Assembly (NCBI RefSeq): GCF_030915505.1
Contig: NZ_CP133265.1
Span: 3,438,001 to 3,502,000, forward strand
Length of the DNA: 64,000 nt
Reading direction: 5' to 3'
Source: Neobacillus sp. OS1-2
Lineage (GTDB): Bacteria; Bacillota; Bacilli; Bacillales; Cytobacillaceae
Part shown: one piece after another, positions 48,818 to 57,296 of the stretch
How positions within the stretch are numbered: the first letter of the stretch is position 1
Layout of the letters: the number at the start of each line of letters is the position of its first letter
Notes under the pieces: generated by a model
What the model was told of the DNA's origin: nothing
Databases searched by the model: none
What the model saw: the letters and a program-made list of their open reading frames with translations, nothing else
Translations under genes and position numbers: made by a program

Positions 48818-49003
48818 TCATAATTCTCCACTTTCACGCATTTTTCTTTTTGTTTTAAATCCTAGTCCCATGATGACAATTACTGCTAAAATACAGCCAA
48901 TTGCTCCCAGTAAACTTTTTTCACTAATAGCAATACCGATTCCCATGATACTAGCTGCAGCAAGTATTGCATACATAAGTAAAGGCCATTTTACACTTTT
49001 CAT
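48818..49003 (-). CDS. ylaF: YlaF-like small membrane protein (DUF5325)
   Basis: A 61-residue protein with two membrane helices (about 7-23 and 28-47) and a basic C-terminus. Its place divergent from typA (ylaG) matches ylaF. I choose ATG 49003 with AAGGGAT upstream; the frame is open to 49021. Function unknown. Confidence 0.78.
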   Translation of the reverse strand: MKSVKWPLLMYAILAAASIMGIGIAISEKSLLGAIGCILAVIVIMGLGFKTKRKMRESGEL

Positions 49004-49099
49004 TTTTTCAGATCCCTTCAATAGTAAACGGTAACAATCATATTTTTTAGATATATTTTTTATTCTACATAAAATGCTTTAGGGTTTCCACTTTATTTA

Positions 49100-49108
49100 T
49101 GGTATAAT
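49100..49108 (+). promoter_or_regulatory. Extended -10 promoter of typA
   Basis: TGG-TATAAT, 68 nt before the start, without a good -35. Confidence 0.5.
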
Positions 49109-49176
49109 GTTTTAGTTGTAAATGAAAAACTATAAATAGATTTTATTTTTATGAATATAGGCAGGAGTGGAAATTT

Positions 49177-51015
49177 TTGAAAATAAGAAATGATATTCGT
49201 AATATTGCGATCATTGCACACGTTGACCATGGGAAAACAACGTTGGTGGATCAATTATTAAAACAGTCTGGAACGTTTCGTTCAAATGAGCATGTGGAAG
49301 AACGGGCAATGGACTCTAATGATCTAGAAAGAGAGCGCGGAATTACCATCCTTGCTAAAAATACAGCGGTACAATATAAAGATACCCGTATCAATATTTT
49401 AGATACTCCGGGACACGCTGATTTTGGCGGCGAGGTTGAGCGGATTATGAAAATGGTTGACGGAGTATTACTTGTCGTGGATGCTTATGAAGGATGTATG
49501 CCGCAAACTCGTTTTGTTCTTAAAAAGGCATTGGAGCAGAAAATCACACCGATTGTCGTTGTAAATAAAATTGACCGTGACTTTGCTCGTCCAGCAGAAG
49601 TAATTGATGAAGTAATCGACTTATTTATTGAACTTGATGCGTCGGAGGATCAGCTTGAATTCCCTGTTATTTATGCATCAGCCATAAATGGTACAGCAAG
49701 CGTCAATCCTGAACAACAGGATGAAAACATGCAGTCATTGTATGATGCCATCGTTGAATATATTCCGGCACCAGTTGATAATCGTGAAGAGCCATTACAA
49801 TTCCAAGTAGCTCTTCTAGATTATAACGATTATGTCGGCAGAATCGGCATTGGGCGTGTTTTCCGTGGCACGATGCAAGTTGGTCAACAAGTTGCTTTAA
49901 TGAAATTAGATGGTAGTGTAAAACAATTCCGTGTCACCAAAATCTTCGGTTTCTTTGGCCTAAAACGTCAGGAAGTTCAAGAAGCAAAAGCAGGTGACCT
50001 AATAGCCGTCTCTGGTATGGAAGATATTAATGTTGGTGAAACCGTTTGTCCAATTGAGCACCAAGAAGCATTACCAATTTTGCGAATCGACGAACCGACA
50101 CTGCAAATGACTTTTGCCGTAAACAATAGTCCATTTGCTGGGCGAGAAGGAAAATATTTAACTTCACGAAAAATTGAAGAAAGACTTCTTGCACAATTGC
50201 ACACAGATGTAAGTTTACGGGTTGAAAACACAGACTCACCCGATGCTTGGATTGTTTCCGGCCGTGGTGAACTTCATTTATCTATTCTGATTGAAAATAT
50301 GCGCCGTGAAGGCTATGAACTTCAAGTTTCAAAACCTGAGGTCATTGTTAAAGTTATTGATGGCGTTCGTTGTGAGCCTGTAGAAAGAGTGCAAATTGAC
50401 GTTCCTGAAGAACATACTGGTTCTGTTATGGAATCAATTGGTGCACGCAAAGGTGAAATGCTTGATATGATTAATAACGGTTCTGGTCAAGTAAGGTTAA
50501 TCTTTAATGTCCCTGCACGTGGTTTAATTGGGTATACTACTGAATTCTTAACCATGACACGTGGATATGGAATTATTAATCATACTTTTGACAGCTACCA
50601 GCCAATGCTTGCAGGTCAAGTTGGCGGAAGACATCAAGGTGTCTTAGTCTCAATGGAGTCTGGAAAAGCCTCGACATATGGTATTATGCAGGTAGAGGAT
50701 CGTGGTACGATATTCGTTGAACCAGGCACGGAGATATATGAGGGAATGATTGTTGGTGAAAACACTCGTGAAAATGACATTACAGTCAATATCACAAAAG
50801 TGAAGCAGGCAACAAATGTTCGTTCAGCCAATAAAGACCAAACATCAGTTATTAAAAAACCACGTATTATGACATTAGAAGAATCGCTAGAATATTTAAA
50901 TGATGACGAATATTGTGAGGTAACACCAGAATCTATTCGCCTACGTAAGAAAATTTTAGATAAAAATGAACGTGAAAAATCAGCTAAAAAGAAAAAATAT
51001 GCTGAAATGAGTTAA
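49177..51015 (+). CDS. typA: Ribosome-associated GTPase TypA/BipA
   Basis: A 612-residue translational GTPase with G1 [11 protein letters not shown]3 [11 protein letters not shown] and G4 NKIDR, followed by the EF-G-like domains and the BipA C-terminal part ([18 protein letters not shown] stretch). It binds ribosomes and helps growth in stress. TTG 49177 follows GGAGTGG. The gene is followed by ylaH after 17 nt. Confidence 0.96.
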   Translation: MKIRNDIRNIAIIAHVDHGKTTLVDQLLKQSGTFRSNEHVEERAMDSNDLERERGITILAKNTAVQYKDTRINILDTPGHADFGGEVERIMKMVDGVLLVVDAYEGCMPQTRFVLKKALEQKITPIVVVNKIDRDFARPAEVIDEVIDLFIELDASEDQLEFPVIYASAINGTASVNPEQQDENMQSLYDAIVEYIPAPVDNREEPLQFQVALLDYNDYVGRIGIGRVFRGTMQVGQQVALMKLDGSVKQFRVTKIFGFFGLKRQEVQEAKAGDLIAVSGMEDINVGETVCPIEHQEALPILRIDEPTLQMTFAVNNSPFAGREGKYLTSRKIEERLLAQLHTDVSLRVENTDSPDAWIVSGRGELHLSILIENMRREGYELQVSKPEVIVKVIDGVRCEPVERVQIDVPEEHTGSVMESIGARKGEMLDMINNGSGQVRLIFNVPARGLIGYTTEFLTMTRGYGIINHTFDSYQPMLAGQVGGRHQGVLVSMESGKASTYGIMQVEDRGTIFVEPGTEIYEGMIVGENTRENDITVNITKVKQATNVRSANKDQTSVIKKPRIMTLEESLEYLNDDEYCEVTPESIRLRKKILDKNEREKSAKKKKYAEMS

Positions 51016-51032
51016 TTAATGAGGTGCACGCT

Positions 51033-51374
51033 GTGGAAGATTTAAAATCATTCTCCCCTAGTTTAAGATTTTTTATTGAGCTTGTTGCAGGTAATTCACC
51101 TGTATCACAAAGTGATGTAGAAACTGGTGTGTTACTCCAATATTTATTTATTGTCATTTTAACCATTATTGTCTACAGATTAGGCTTTGCAAAAAAATTG
51201 CCTCTGTTAAAAAACATTGTCATCTATGTCAGCCTTTGCGTTGGATGCCTGATCATGTTGTTCTTTTCTTACGCATTGCCAATTGCTGAAGGGCTCGGTG
51301 TAGCGGCGGTATTATTAATCATTTATAAAATCCGCCGTTACCAATCGGAAAAGAATCATGCGGAAGCAAAATAA
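51033..51374 (+). CDS. ylaH: YlaH-like membrane protein
   Basis: A 113-residue protein with three membrane helices (about 35-53, 62-83 and 85-101) and the conserved LGFAKKLPLLKNIVIY stretch of YlaH. Function unknown. GTG 51033 follows GAGGTG at 6 nt; the frame is open to GTG 51024, which falls inside that site. Confidence 0.85.
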   Translation: MEDLKSFSPSLRFFIELVAGNSPVSQSDVETGVLLQYLFIVILTIIVYRLGFAKKLPLLKNIVIYVSLCVGCLIMLFFSYALPIAEGLGVAAVLLIIYKIRRYQSEKNHAEAK

Positions 51375-51389
51375 CGGGGGTTTAAGTAA

Positions 51390-51683
51390 ATGAATTCCTT
51401 ACAGGATGCACTATATAATTGGCTAACGATAAAGATTGTCTGCGATGCTCGTCCTGATGATTCTGCAGCAAAGGAAACTCGAGATTTCTTTGAAGAAATG
51501 TTAACAAATGAGCATCATGTATCATCTATAGAAACAACAAAAGATGATGTGATGTATTATATTTCCTATCAACAAGGTGAAGAAACTAAAAAACAACGCT
51601 ACCCGCGTGAGTTAATTGAAATCATGCTGGACCAAATTAACAAAGAACCTGAAAAGTATCAGGAATACCCAATAGTGGAATAA
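51390..51683 (+). CDS. Conserved-type hypothetical protein, 97 aa
   Basis: A 97-residue acidic soluble protein (ARPDDSAAKETRDFFEEML, YISYQQGEE). It lies 15 nt after ylaH on the same strand, behind GGGGG, and is probably co-transcribed with typA-ylaH. I do not recognise the family. A strong terminator follows. Confidence 0.75.
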   Translation: MNSLQDALYNWLTIKIVCDARPDDSAAKETRDFFEEMLTNEHHVSSIETTKDDVMYYISYQQGEETKKQRYPRELIEIMLDQINKEPEKYQEYPIVE

Positions 51684-51726
51684 AAAAAGTGCTGGCCTGT
51701 TTTCGTAATGGGCCAGCACTTTTTGT
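51684..51726 (+). terminator. Terminator of the typA-ylaH operon
   Basis: AGTGCTGGCC / GGCCAGCACT stem with A- and T-runs. Confidence 0.88.
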
Positions 51727-51748
51727 AAATAAGAACCAATAGCTATTG

Positions 51749-51909
51749 ACTTTGAGAAATGTCTAGCTCCAGCGCCCTAGCGGCTAGTGTCCTTCGCTCT
51801 CCGCCCTACGATAAGTCAACATCGATTCGCCTCCGGCTCATCGTGTTTCCTTTATCTCAGTTGGAGAGCTCCAGGCCATACGCCGCTGACCAGGGCGCTT
51901 GCGCTTTTC
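51749..51909. repeat. Copy D: full-length stop-codon-associated repeat (about 160 bp)
   Basis: The ends AGCGCCCTAGCGGC (51771-51784) and GCCGCT-GACC-AGGGCGCT (51882-51899) pair over about 100 nt, with inner hairpins such as TGGAG-AG-CTCCA. On the minus strand GAAAAGCGCAAGCGCC starts 3 nt after the ylaI TAA. Its base composition (GC-rich) differs from the flanks. It has no open frame with a ribosome site. Confidence 0.88.
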
Positions 51910-51912
51910 TTT

Positions 51913-52113
51913 TTACCATTCATCTTTTTCCAATTTGGTCCGATATAAGCGGAAATTACCAGTATCAATTCGGGCATTGGTTTTTTCGGTTATTCTAGTG
52001 CTGCAGTTATCGCACATATATGTATGGATTGGACGATTACGAAGACGTTTCGCTATTAATGATTCATCCTCGATCGCTTCAATTTTATCGCAAATGACAC
52101 ACTTTACTCTCAT
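51913..52113 (-). CDS. ylaI: YlaI, zinc-ribbon protein (DUF2197)
   Basis: A 66-residue protein with CVIC near the start and CDNC about 30 residues later, forming a four-cysteine zinc ribbon. It matches YlaI. Function unknown. GAGGTG precedes the ATG on the minus strand. Its stop is 3 nt from the full-length repeat. Confidence 0.85.
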   Translation of the reverse strand: MRVKCVICDKIEAIEDESLIAKRLRNRPIHTYMCDNCSTRITEKTNARIDTGNFRLYRTKLEKDEW

Positions 52114-52282
52114 GAAGCCACCTCATCAATTCTTTCCTTAAATCTGAATGTTTGTATTATAGTATAACATGTGTGAACACAACATGTAATCAATTGGGTT
52201 AGAGTTGATGAAAAAAAGGGATAGTAGTAATATGAGAATATCTGTTTTCAAACAGGTAAGGAAAAATAAAGGGGTTGTAAAA

Positions 52283-52738
52283 ATGGCAAATCAAGTAGAG
52301 CCAAAGCTAATCAAGCCATTATATGATGAAATGCAGAAAGAACGTTTTGTTACATTGGCAACAGTTGATTATGAGACAGGCGGACCAAATGTTAGTGCAA
52401 TTTCTTGGGTGATGGCAATAGATGAAAGCACCATCTATTTTGCGGTTGATAATCGTTCACGGATTTTAGAAAACATTCATAAAAATAACAAGGTAGTTAT
52501 TAATTTAATTGCAAATGAATCTACATATTCGATTCAAGGGGATGCACAGCTAAAAGAAGAAAGATTACAGGATGTTCCATTAAAGCTCGCATTAGTAAAA
52601 GTGACTATACAAGAAGTAAGGGATGTCATGTTTTACGGATCCAAAATTGTCACTGAAGTACAGTATGATAAAACCTATGATAAAAATGCTGCGGAAAAAT
52701 TGGACCGACAAGTAATGGAAGCAATGAAAAAAGCTTAG
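52283..52738 (+). CDS. ylaL: Pyridoxamine 5'-phosphate oxidase-family protein YlaL
   Basis: A 151-residue flavin-binding split-barrel protein (FVTLATVDYETGGPNVSAISWV, then FAVDNRSRILENI). It matches YlaL, whose substrate is unknown. I choose ATG 52283, which follows AAAGGGG at 8 nt. The frame is open to 52205 and ATG 52231 is an alternative. Confidence 0.82.
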   Translation: MANQVEPKLIKPLYDEMQKERFVTLATVDYETGGPNVSAISWVMAIDESTIYFAVDNRSRILENIHKNNKVVINLIANESTYSIQGDAQLKEERLQDVPLKLALVKVTIQEVRDVMFYGSKIVTEVQYDKTYDKNAAEKLDRQVMEAMKKA

Positions 52739-52757
52739 TGAAAACTAAGCTTTTTTT
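52728..52757 (+). terminator. ylaL terminator
   Basis: AAAAAGCTTAG / CTAAGCTTTTT; the stop codon forms the end of the left arm. Confidence 0.8.
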
Positions 52758-52764
52758 GATAAAA

Positions 52765-52781
52765 TGGCGCTTTCGCTTTTC
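52765..52781. repeat. Copy E of the stop-codon-associated repeat (end only)
   Basis: On the minus strand GAAAAGCGAAAGCGCC begins directly after the ylaJ TAA (52784-52782). Only the 17-nt right end is left, next to the ylaL terminator. Confidence 0.75.
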
Positions 52782-53372
52782 TTATTTATGATGATTGGAT
52801 TGATCTTTTTGTTCCTTGTTAAGTTTTTCTTGTTCATTTTCCGGCAGTTTTTTATTAGGCTTCTCTGTTGCATTTTTGGGACTAGGTGTAATTAAATCAC
52901 CAGGTATTTCCGGCATTAATCGCCCTGCCACATCGGCTAGCTCCTCCATAATACCTCGTATAGGTCTGCCTTTTTTTATATCCGCCTGAATTTCCTTTAA
53001 GCGTTCGGTTGTATCCGCATCGGCGACAACAACAGCATTGGCACCATATGGATCTTTTCGCAGGCTCTCCGCAACTGAATATTTAATGGAGCCAACCTGT
53101 GATCGGTCGATTTTTGCATTGACATCAATCCCAACAATGGCATATTTCCCTAAAACTACGGCAGTCGCATCATTTACATTTGGTATACTTGTTGCGAGCG
53201 TTACTAACCGTTTTGAAATTTCCTGTCCTGATTTCGTGTCCACACTTTCAATATAACTATTTTTTACATTTACTAAGGAGTTATTTTCACTTTTGGCAAT
53301 CTCTTTATGTTTATCGGTAGTACAACCAGCTAAGAGTAAACATATTGGGATGGTTAACAATAGTTTTTTCAT
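52782..53372 (-). CDS. ylaJ: YhcN/YlaJ sporulation lipoprotein
   Basis: A 196-residue lipoprotein with the lipobox LLLAGC, a YhcN/YlaJ domain (about 45-145; AVVLGKYAIVGIDVNAK) and a charged Asn/Lys/Pro-rich tail. Relatives occur in spore membranes and support germination, which suggests a spore-former. I choose ATG 53372 with GGAGG upstream; the frame is open to 53402. Confidence 0.9.
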   Translation of the reverse strand: MKKLLLTIPICLLLAGCTTDKHKEIAKSENNSLVNVKNSYIESVDTKSGQEISKRLVTLATSIPNVNDATAVVLGKYAIVGIDVNAKIDRSQVGSIKYSVAESLRKDPYGANAVVVADADTTERLKEIQADIKKGRPIRGIMEELADVAGRLMPEIPGDLITPSPKNATEKPNKKLPENEQEKLNKEQKDQSNHHK

Positions 53373-53542
53373 TTTAAAACCTCCTCCATGAAGATTGATC
53401 ATATGGTCTCATTAACAATTATTGTGTGAAACGTCTTCTATCTTTATTCCAATAAACATATATTTTACCAAAGTCCAATCTAGCAAAGGGTTATTGAACT
53501 GAATTTACAAGCTTGACACCAAGTGAAGCAGGAGGCGTCGCT

Positions 53543-54871
53543 TTGAGTAAAATATACGTGTTAGATACAAACGTTTTATTACAAGACCCGTATTCCATTT
53601 TTTCCTTTGAAGATAATGAAGTTGTTATTCCCGCAGTCGTTCTTGAAGAGGTGGACTCAAAGAAAAGATACATGGATGAGGTGGGAAGAAATGCGAGACA
53701 TGTATCAAGACTAATTGATGGCCTTAGGGCCTCAGGGAAGCTGCATGAAAAAATTCCTCTCGATAGGGGTGGAACGATTAGAATCGAATTAAACCATCGT
53801 TCCTTTCATGAACTTCAGGATATTTTTGTAGAAAAGACAAATGATAATCGGATTCTAGCGGTGGCAAAAAATTTATTTTTAGAAGAGCAAGCAAAAGAAG
53901 ATGGTAAGCCGGTTATTATTGTTAGTAAGGATGCGTTAGTTAGGGTTAAAGCAGATGCAATTGGATTGACCGCAGAAGATTTTTTAAACGACCGTGTGGT
54001 AGAAATTGAACATATTTATACAGGATTTTTTGAGTTACTTCTTCCAATTGAATTATTAGGCCGTTTTTATGAAAAGGGTGAGTTATCACTGTCAGAGGTT
54101 GCAAACCACCCATTTTACCCCAATCAATTCCTATTAATGAAGGATATTCTTGGCGGTTCCGCATCAGCAATAGGGATGGTGGATAAAACTAGTCAGAAAG
54201 TAAGGAAATTAACGCTAAATCAAGAGCATGTCTGGGGCATTCATTCAAGAAATGTCCAACAGACAATGGCGATAGAATTGTTATTACGAAAAGATATTCC
54301 ACTTGTTACCCTAACCGGTAAAGCAGGGACTGGAAAGACATTGCTTGCTCTCGCTGCAGGTTTAATGCACACGGAGGATTTTAGGGAGTATAAAAAGCTA
54401 TTAGTGGCTAGACCCATTGTACCTGTAGGGAAAGATTTAGGATTTCTGCCGGGGGAAAAACAAGAAAAGCTTAGACCGTGGATGCAGCCCATTTATGATA
54501 ATTTGGAATTTCTCTTTAATACAAAAAAGCCTGGCGAACTTGATGCCATCTTAGCTGGGATGGGATCAATCGAAGTGGAAGCTTTAACATATATTCGGGG
54601 CAGAAGCTTACCGAAGCAATTTATTATTATTGATGAAGCACAAAACTTAACAAAGCATGAAGTAAAAACCATCTTAACCAGGGTAGGTGAGGGCAGTAAG
54701 ATTGTCTTAATGGGTGACCCGGAACAGATTGATCATCCATATCTTGATGCCTATAACAATGGATTAACCTACGTCGTTGAAAAATTTAAAGATCAAAACA
54801 TTTCCGGTCATGTAAAATTATTAAAAGGGGAGCGGTCTGGGCTTGCGAGGCTTGCAGCAGATTTATTGTGA
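53543..54871 (+). CDS. ylaK: PIN-PhoH family ATPase YlaK
   Basis: A 442-residue protein with an N-terminal PIN nuclease domain (VLDTNVLLQD, about 1-130) and a C-terminal PhoH ATPase domain (Walker A GKAGTGKTLLA near 265, DEAQNLT near 370). PIN-PhoH proteins are RNA helicase-nucleases in some bacteria. TTG 53543 follows GCAGGAGG; the frame is open to 53513. Confidence 0.92.
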   Translation: MSKIYVLDTNVLLQDPYSIFSFEDNEVVIPAVVLEEVDSKKRYMDEVGRNARHVSRLIDGLRASGKLHEKIPLDRGGTIRIELNHRSFHELQDIFVEKTNDNRILAVAKNLFLEEQAKEDGKPVIIVSKDALVRVKADAIGLTAEDFLNDRVVEIEHIYTGFFELLLPIELLGRFYEKGELSLSEVANHPFYPNQFLLMKDILGGSASAIGMVDKTSQKVRKLTLNQEHVWGIHSRNVQQTMAIELLLRKDIPLVTLTGKAGTGKTLLALAAGLMHTEDFREYKKLLVARPIVPVGKDLGFLPGEKQEKLRPWMQPIYDNLEFLFNTKKPGELDAILAGMGSIEVEALTYIRGRSLPKQFIIIDEAQNLTKHEVKTILTRVGEGSKIVLMGDPEQIDHPYLDAYNNGLTYVVEKFKDQNISGHVKLLKGERSGLARLAADLL

Positions 54872-54877
54872 GAATAA

Positions 54878-54899
54878 ACGGGCGCCAAGAGGCACCCGT
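54878..54899. terminator. Bidirectional hairpin ylaK / hypothetical
   Basis: ACGGG-C-GCC / GGC-A-CCCGT around AAGA, with one mismatch and weak U-tracts. Confidence 0.55.
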
Positions 54900-55397
54900 C
54901 TATTTCAATGTAAATCCCATTACATTTTTTATGGGGTTATCCTGATTCGAACCATCGGGATAAAGGATGTGTACTGGGCCGTCAGAAGACAAAGGTTGGC
55001 CATTTTTTGAAAATCCTAAAATGAACCCATAGGCTTTTTCTAGAGAAAACTCATATTCACCATTTGTTGTATGTACAATCAGGGTCTCTGCATCACCTGC
55101 AGGTTCTGCATTTAATAAAAATGGCTTTAAAGGTATACCAAATGTACCTGTTAATACTTTTTCTTTTAAAAATTTCTTCTCTGTTTTTAATGTCGGCGGA
55201 AAGACGGCCCCTTCCATTATTTCACGATCCCAATGCTTTGAAACAGCCTTGGTATATGCCTCAACTGAATCAGATTTTTCCTTTTCCTTTGTAAAATAAG
55301 TAGTCAAATCAATCCGACGGTCATCAAAAATCCAGACCCCTGGATCAAGTGTAATAGGATATTTCACATTTCCCGATATACTCATAATTGTTTCCAT
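54900..55397 (-). CDS. Hypothetical protein, 165 aa
   Basis: A soluble, beta-rich-looking 165-residue protein (ITLDPGVWIFDDRRIDL ... PVHILYPDGS). I cannot place it in a family. It sits in the position between ylaK and ylaN where B. subtilis has ylaL and ylaM. ATG 55397 follows GAGGGGG on the minus strand. Confidence 0.7.
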   Translation of the reverse strand: METIMSISGNVKYPITLDPGVWIFDDRRIDLTTYFTKEKEKSDSVEAYTKAVSKHWDREIMEGAVFPPTLKTEKKFLKEKVLTGTFGIPLKPFLLNAEPAGDAETLIVHTTNGEYEFSLEKAYGFILGFSKNGQPLSSDGPVHILYPDGSNQDNPIKNVMGFTLK

Positions 55398-55494
55398 TAT
55401 CCATCCCCCTCAGGTTCTAACAAGCTTAAGTATATCTTTTTTTGCGGGGAATGTCATAGTTGTAACATATGTTTTGCAAAATCCTTCATTGTTC

Positions 55495-55523
55495 TTGCAA
55501 TTTAAACTTGTAAACGGTAAAAT
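55495..55523 (+). promoter_or_regulatory. SigA-like promoter of ylaN
   Basis: TTGCAA and TAAAAT with 17-nt spacing, 41 nt before the start. Confidence 0.6.
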
Positions 55524-55564
55524 TTATAGATAAGTTGAATAATCGCTCTGAAACGGGGGGATCA

Positions 55565-55849
55565 ATGGTGGCGTCTGAAATGATCGTGAATCACCAGGAA
55601 AAAGCCTTGGCTTTATTACAGGCTGATGCTGAAAAAATATTAAAGCTTATCAAAGTGCAAATGGACAATCTCACGATGCCTCAATGCCCTCTTTATGAAG
55701 AGGTATTGGATACACAAATGTTTGGTTTATCTAGGGAAATAGACTTTGCTGTTCGATTAGGCTTAATAGATGGTAAGGATGGTAAAGCGATTCTAGCTCA
55801 ATTAGAGAAAGAATTATCGGGTCTACACGATGCATCCTTGAAAAAATAA
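55565..55849 (+). CDS. ylaN: UPF0358 protein YlaN
   Basis: A 94-residue helical protein with the highly conserved [15 protein letters not shown] and [18 protein letters not shown]. YlaN is essential at low iron in B. subtilis and antagonises Fur. ATG 55565 follows GGGGGGA; the frame is open to 55535. ftsW follows. Confidence 0.93.
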   Translation: MVASEMIVNHQEKALALLQADAEKILKLIKVQMDNLTMPQCPLYEEVLDTQMFGLSREIDFAVRLGLIDGKDGKAILAQLEKELSGLHDASLKK

Positions 55850-55855
55850 TGACTT

Positions 55856-55893
55856 AAAAACTCAAACAATTCACCTAATTGTTTGGGTTTTTT
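55856..55893 (+). terminator. ylaN terminator
   Basis: AAAACTCAAACAATT / AATTGTTTGGGTTTT with one GU and a T-run. Confidence 0.88.
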
Positions 55894-56024
55894 ATTAATC
55901 ATATTAAGGTTCAGAATCTTCTTTATTAAAATATTATAACAAATCCACTTTTCCTCAAGTCATATCATTCATTTTCTATTATAATAGAGTTTATATATCA
56001 ATTTTGAAAATGAGGACGTCTTAC

Positions 56025-57233
56025 ATGGTTAAAAAAATACTGAAATCATATGATTATACCCTGATTATTGCCATCATCCTGCTTTGTACATTCGGGCTTG
56101 TGATGATTTATAGTTCAAGTATGGCATCAACCGTACAAAGGTATGGCTATCAAAGTGATTATTTTTACCAAAAACAAAAAGTCTGGCTCTTAGCTTTTAC
56201 GATAATTTTCCTTTTTATGGCGATTGTTCCATATAAAATTATGAAGTTTACCAAGATTCTGGTTTTGATCGTTTTAGCCTCGATTGTCTTGCTCTTAGGT
56301 TTGTTTATGTTTGGACAGGTAAAGAACAATGCACAAAGCTGGTACCAAATTGGTTCATTTTTATTTCAACCTTCAGAGTTTGTAAAGCTTGCTGTCATCA
56401 TTTACTTGGCAGCCGTTTATGCGAAAAAACAGGCCTATATCAACCAATTTAATAAAGGCGTTCTCCCGCCGTTAGTTTATCTTTTTATCGTTTGTGCGTT
56501 GATCATTTTTCAACCAGACTTCGGAACAGCATTTATTATAATGGTCATTGCCAGTATGATCATTTTGTGCTCCGGAATGAATTTTAAAAGTATAGCAAAA
56601 TTAGTAATTCTGGCCTTAATCATCCTTCTGCCGATTATTTTAGTATCGTGGGGAAAGTTTTTTTCTGATGAACAATTAAGTCGATTTGCTGTATTGGAGA
56701 ACCCCTTTTCTGAAAAATATATAAAAGATGAAGGATTTCATCTAGCAAATTCATACATTGCGATTGGATCTGGTGGTGTAAATGGATTGGGTCTAGGTAG
56801 AAGTATCCAGAAGCTTGGCTATTTACCGGAATCACATACCGATTTCATTATGGCAGTAATTGCTGAAGAACTAGGGATATGGGGTGTTGGTTTCGTTATT
56901 TTACTCCTAGGCTACGTCGTCCTTCGTGGAATATATATCGGCTTACAATGTAAGGATCCTTTTGGCAGCCTGTTGGCCATTGGGATTTCAAGTATGATTG
57001 GAATCCAAACCTTTATTAATCTTGCAGGTGTGTCTGGGTTAATTCCGTTAACGGGTGTCCCGCTCCCATATATAAGCTACGGTGGTTCCTCATTGTTAAT
57101 GCTAGGGATTGCAACTGGGATACTTGTAAATGTTTCTATGTTTACTAAATATGAAAAGAAATATAAAGATAAACAAGAACATGGGGTTAAAAAGAAAAAT
57201 TCCCAAGATGGAAAGGTATATTACATTAATTAA
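56025..57233 (+). CDS. ftsW: Cell division lipid II polymerase FtsW
   Basis: A 402-residue SEDS-family protein with about ten membrane helices. It shows SSSMAS near helix 1, FQPSEFVKLA, QPDFGTA and the C-terminal GVPLPYISYGGSSLL signature. SEDS proteins polymerise glycan with a class B PBP at the septum. ATG 56025 has GAGG 9 nt upstream; the frame is open to 56004. Followed by pycA, as in B. subtilis. Confidence 0.94.
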   Translation: MVKKILKSYDYTLIIAIILLCTFGLVMIYSSSMASTVQRYGYQSDYFYQKQKVWLLAFTIIFLFMAIVPYKIMKFTKILVLIVLASIVLLLGLFMFGQVKNNAQSWYQIGSFLFQPSEFVKLAVIIYLAAVYAKKQAYINQFNKGVLPPLVYLFIVCALIIFQPDFGTAFIIMVIASMIILCSGMNFKSIAKLVILALIILLPIILVSWGKFFSDEQLSRFAVLENPFSEKYIKDEGFHLANSYIAIGSGGVNGLGLGRSIQKLGYLPESHTDFIMAVIAEELGIWGVGFVILLLGYVVLRGIYIGLQCKDPFGSLLAIGISSMIGIQTFINLAGVSGLIPLTGVPLPYISYGGSSLLMLGIATGILVNVSMFTKYEKKYKDKQEHGVKKKNSQDGKVYYIN

Positions 57234-57234
57234 G

Positions 57235-57266
57235 ACGCGGGGGACAAGTAATCCCTTGCGTTTTTA
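57235..57266 (+). terminator. Hairpin between ftsW and pycA
   Basis: ACGCGGGGGA / TCCCTTGCGT (two GU) with TTTTT; it lies 31 nt before pycA, so it could also attenuate. Confidence 0.7.
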
Positions 57267-57296
57267 AAAATACATAGAGAATAGAAGGTGCTTTAC

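Noticed and set aside
51759-52141. Open frames of 79 and 80 aa across the repeat and antisense to ylaI
   Set aside because: They run through the repeat and mirror YlaI, whose zinc-ribbon cysteines are on the other strand.
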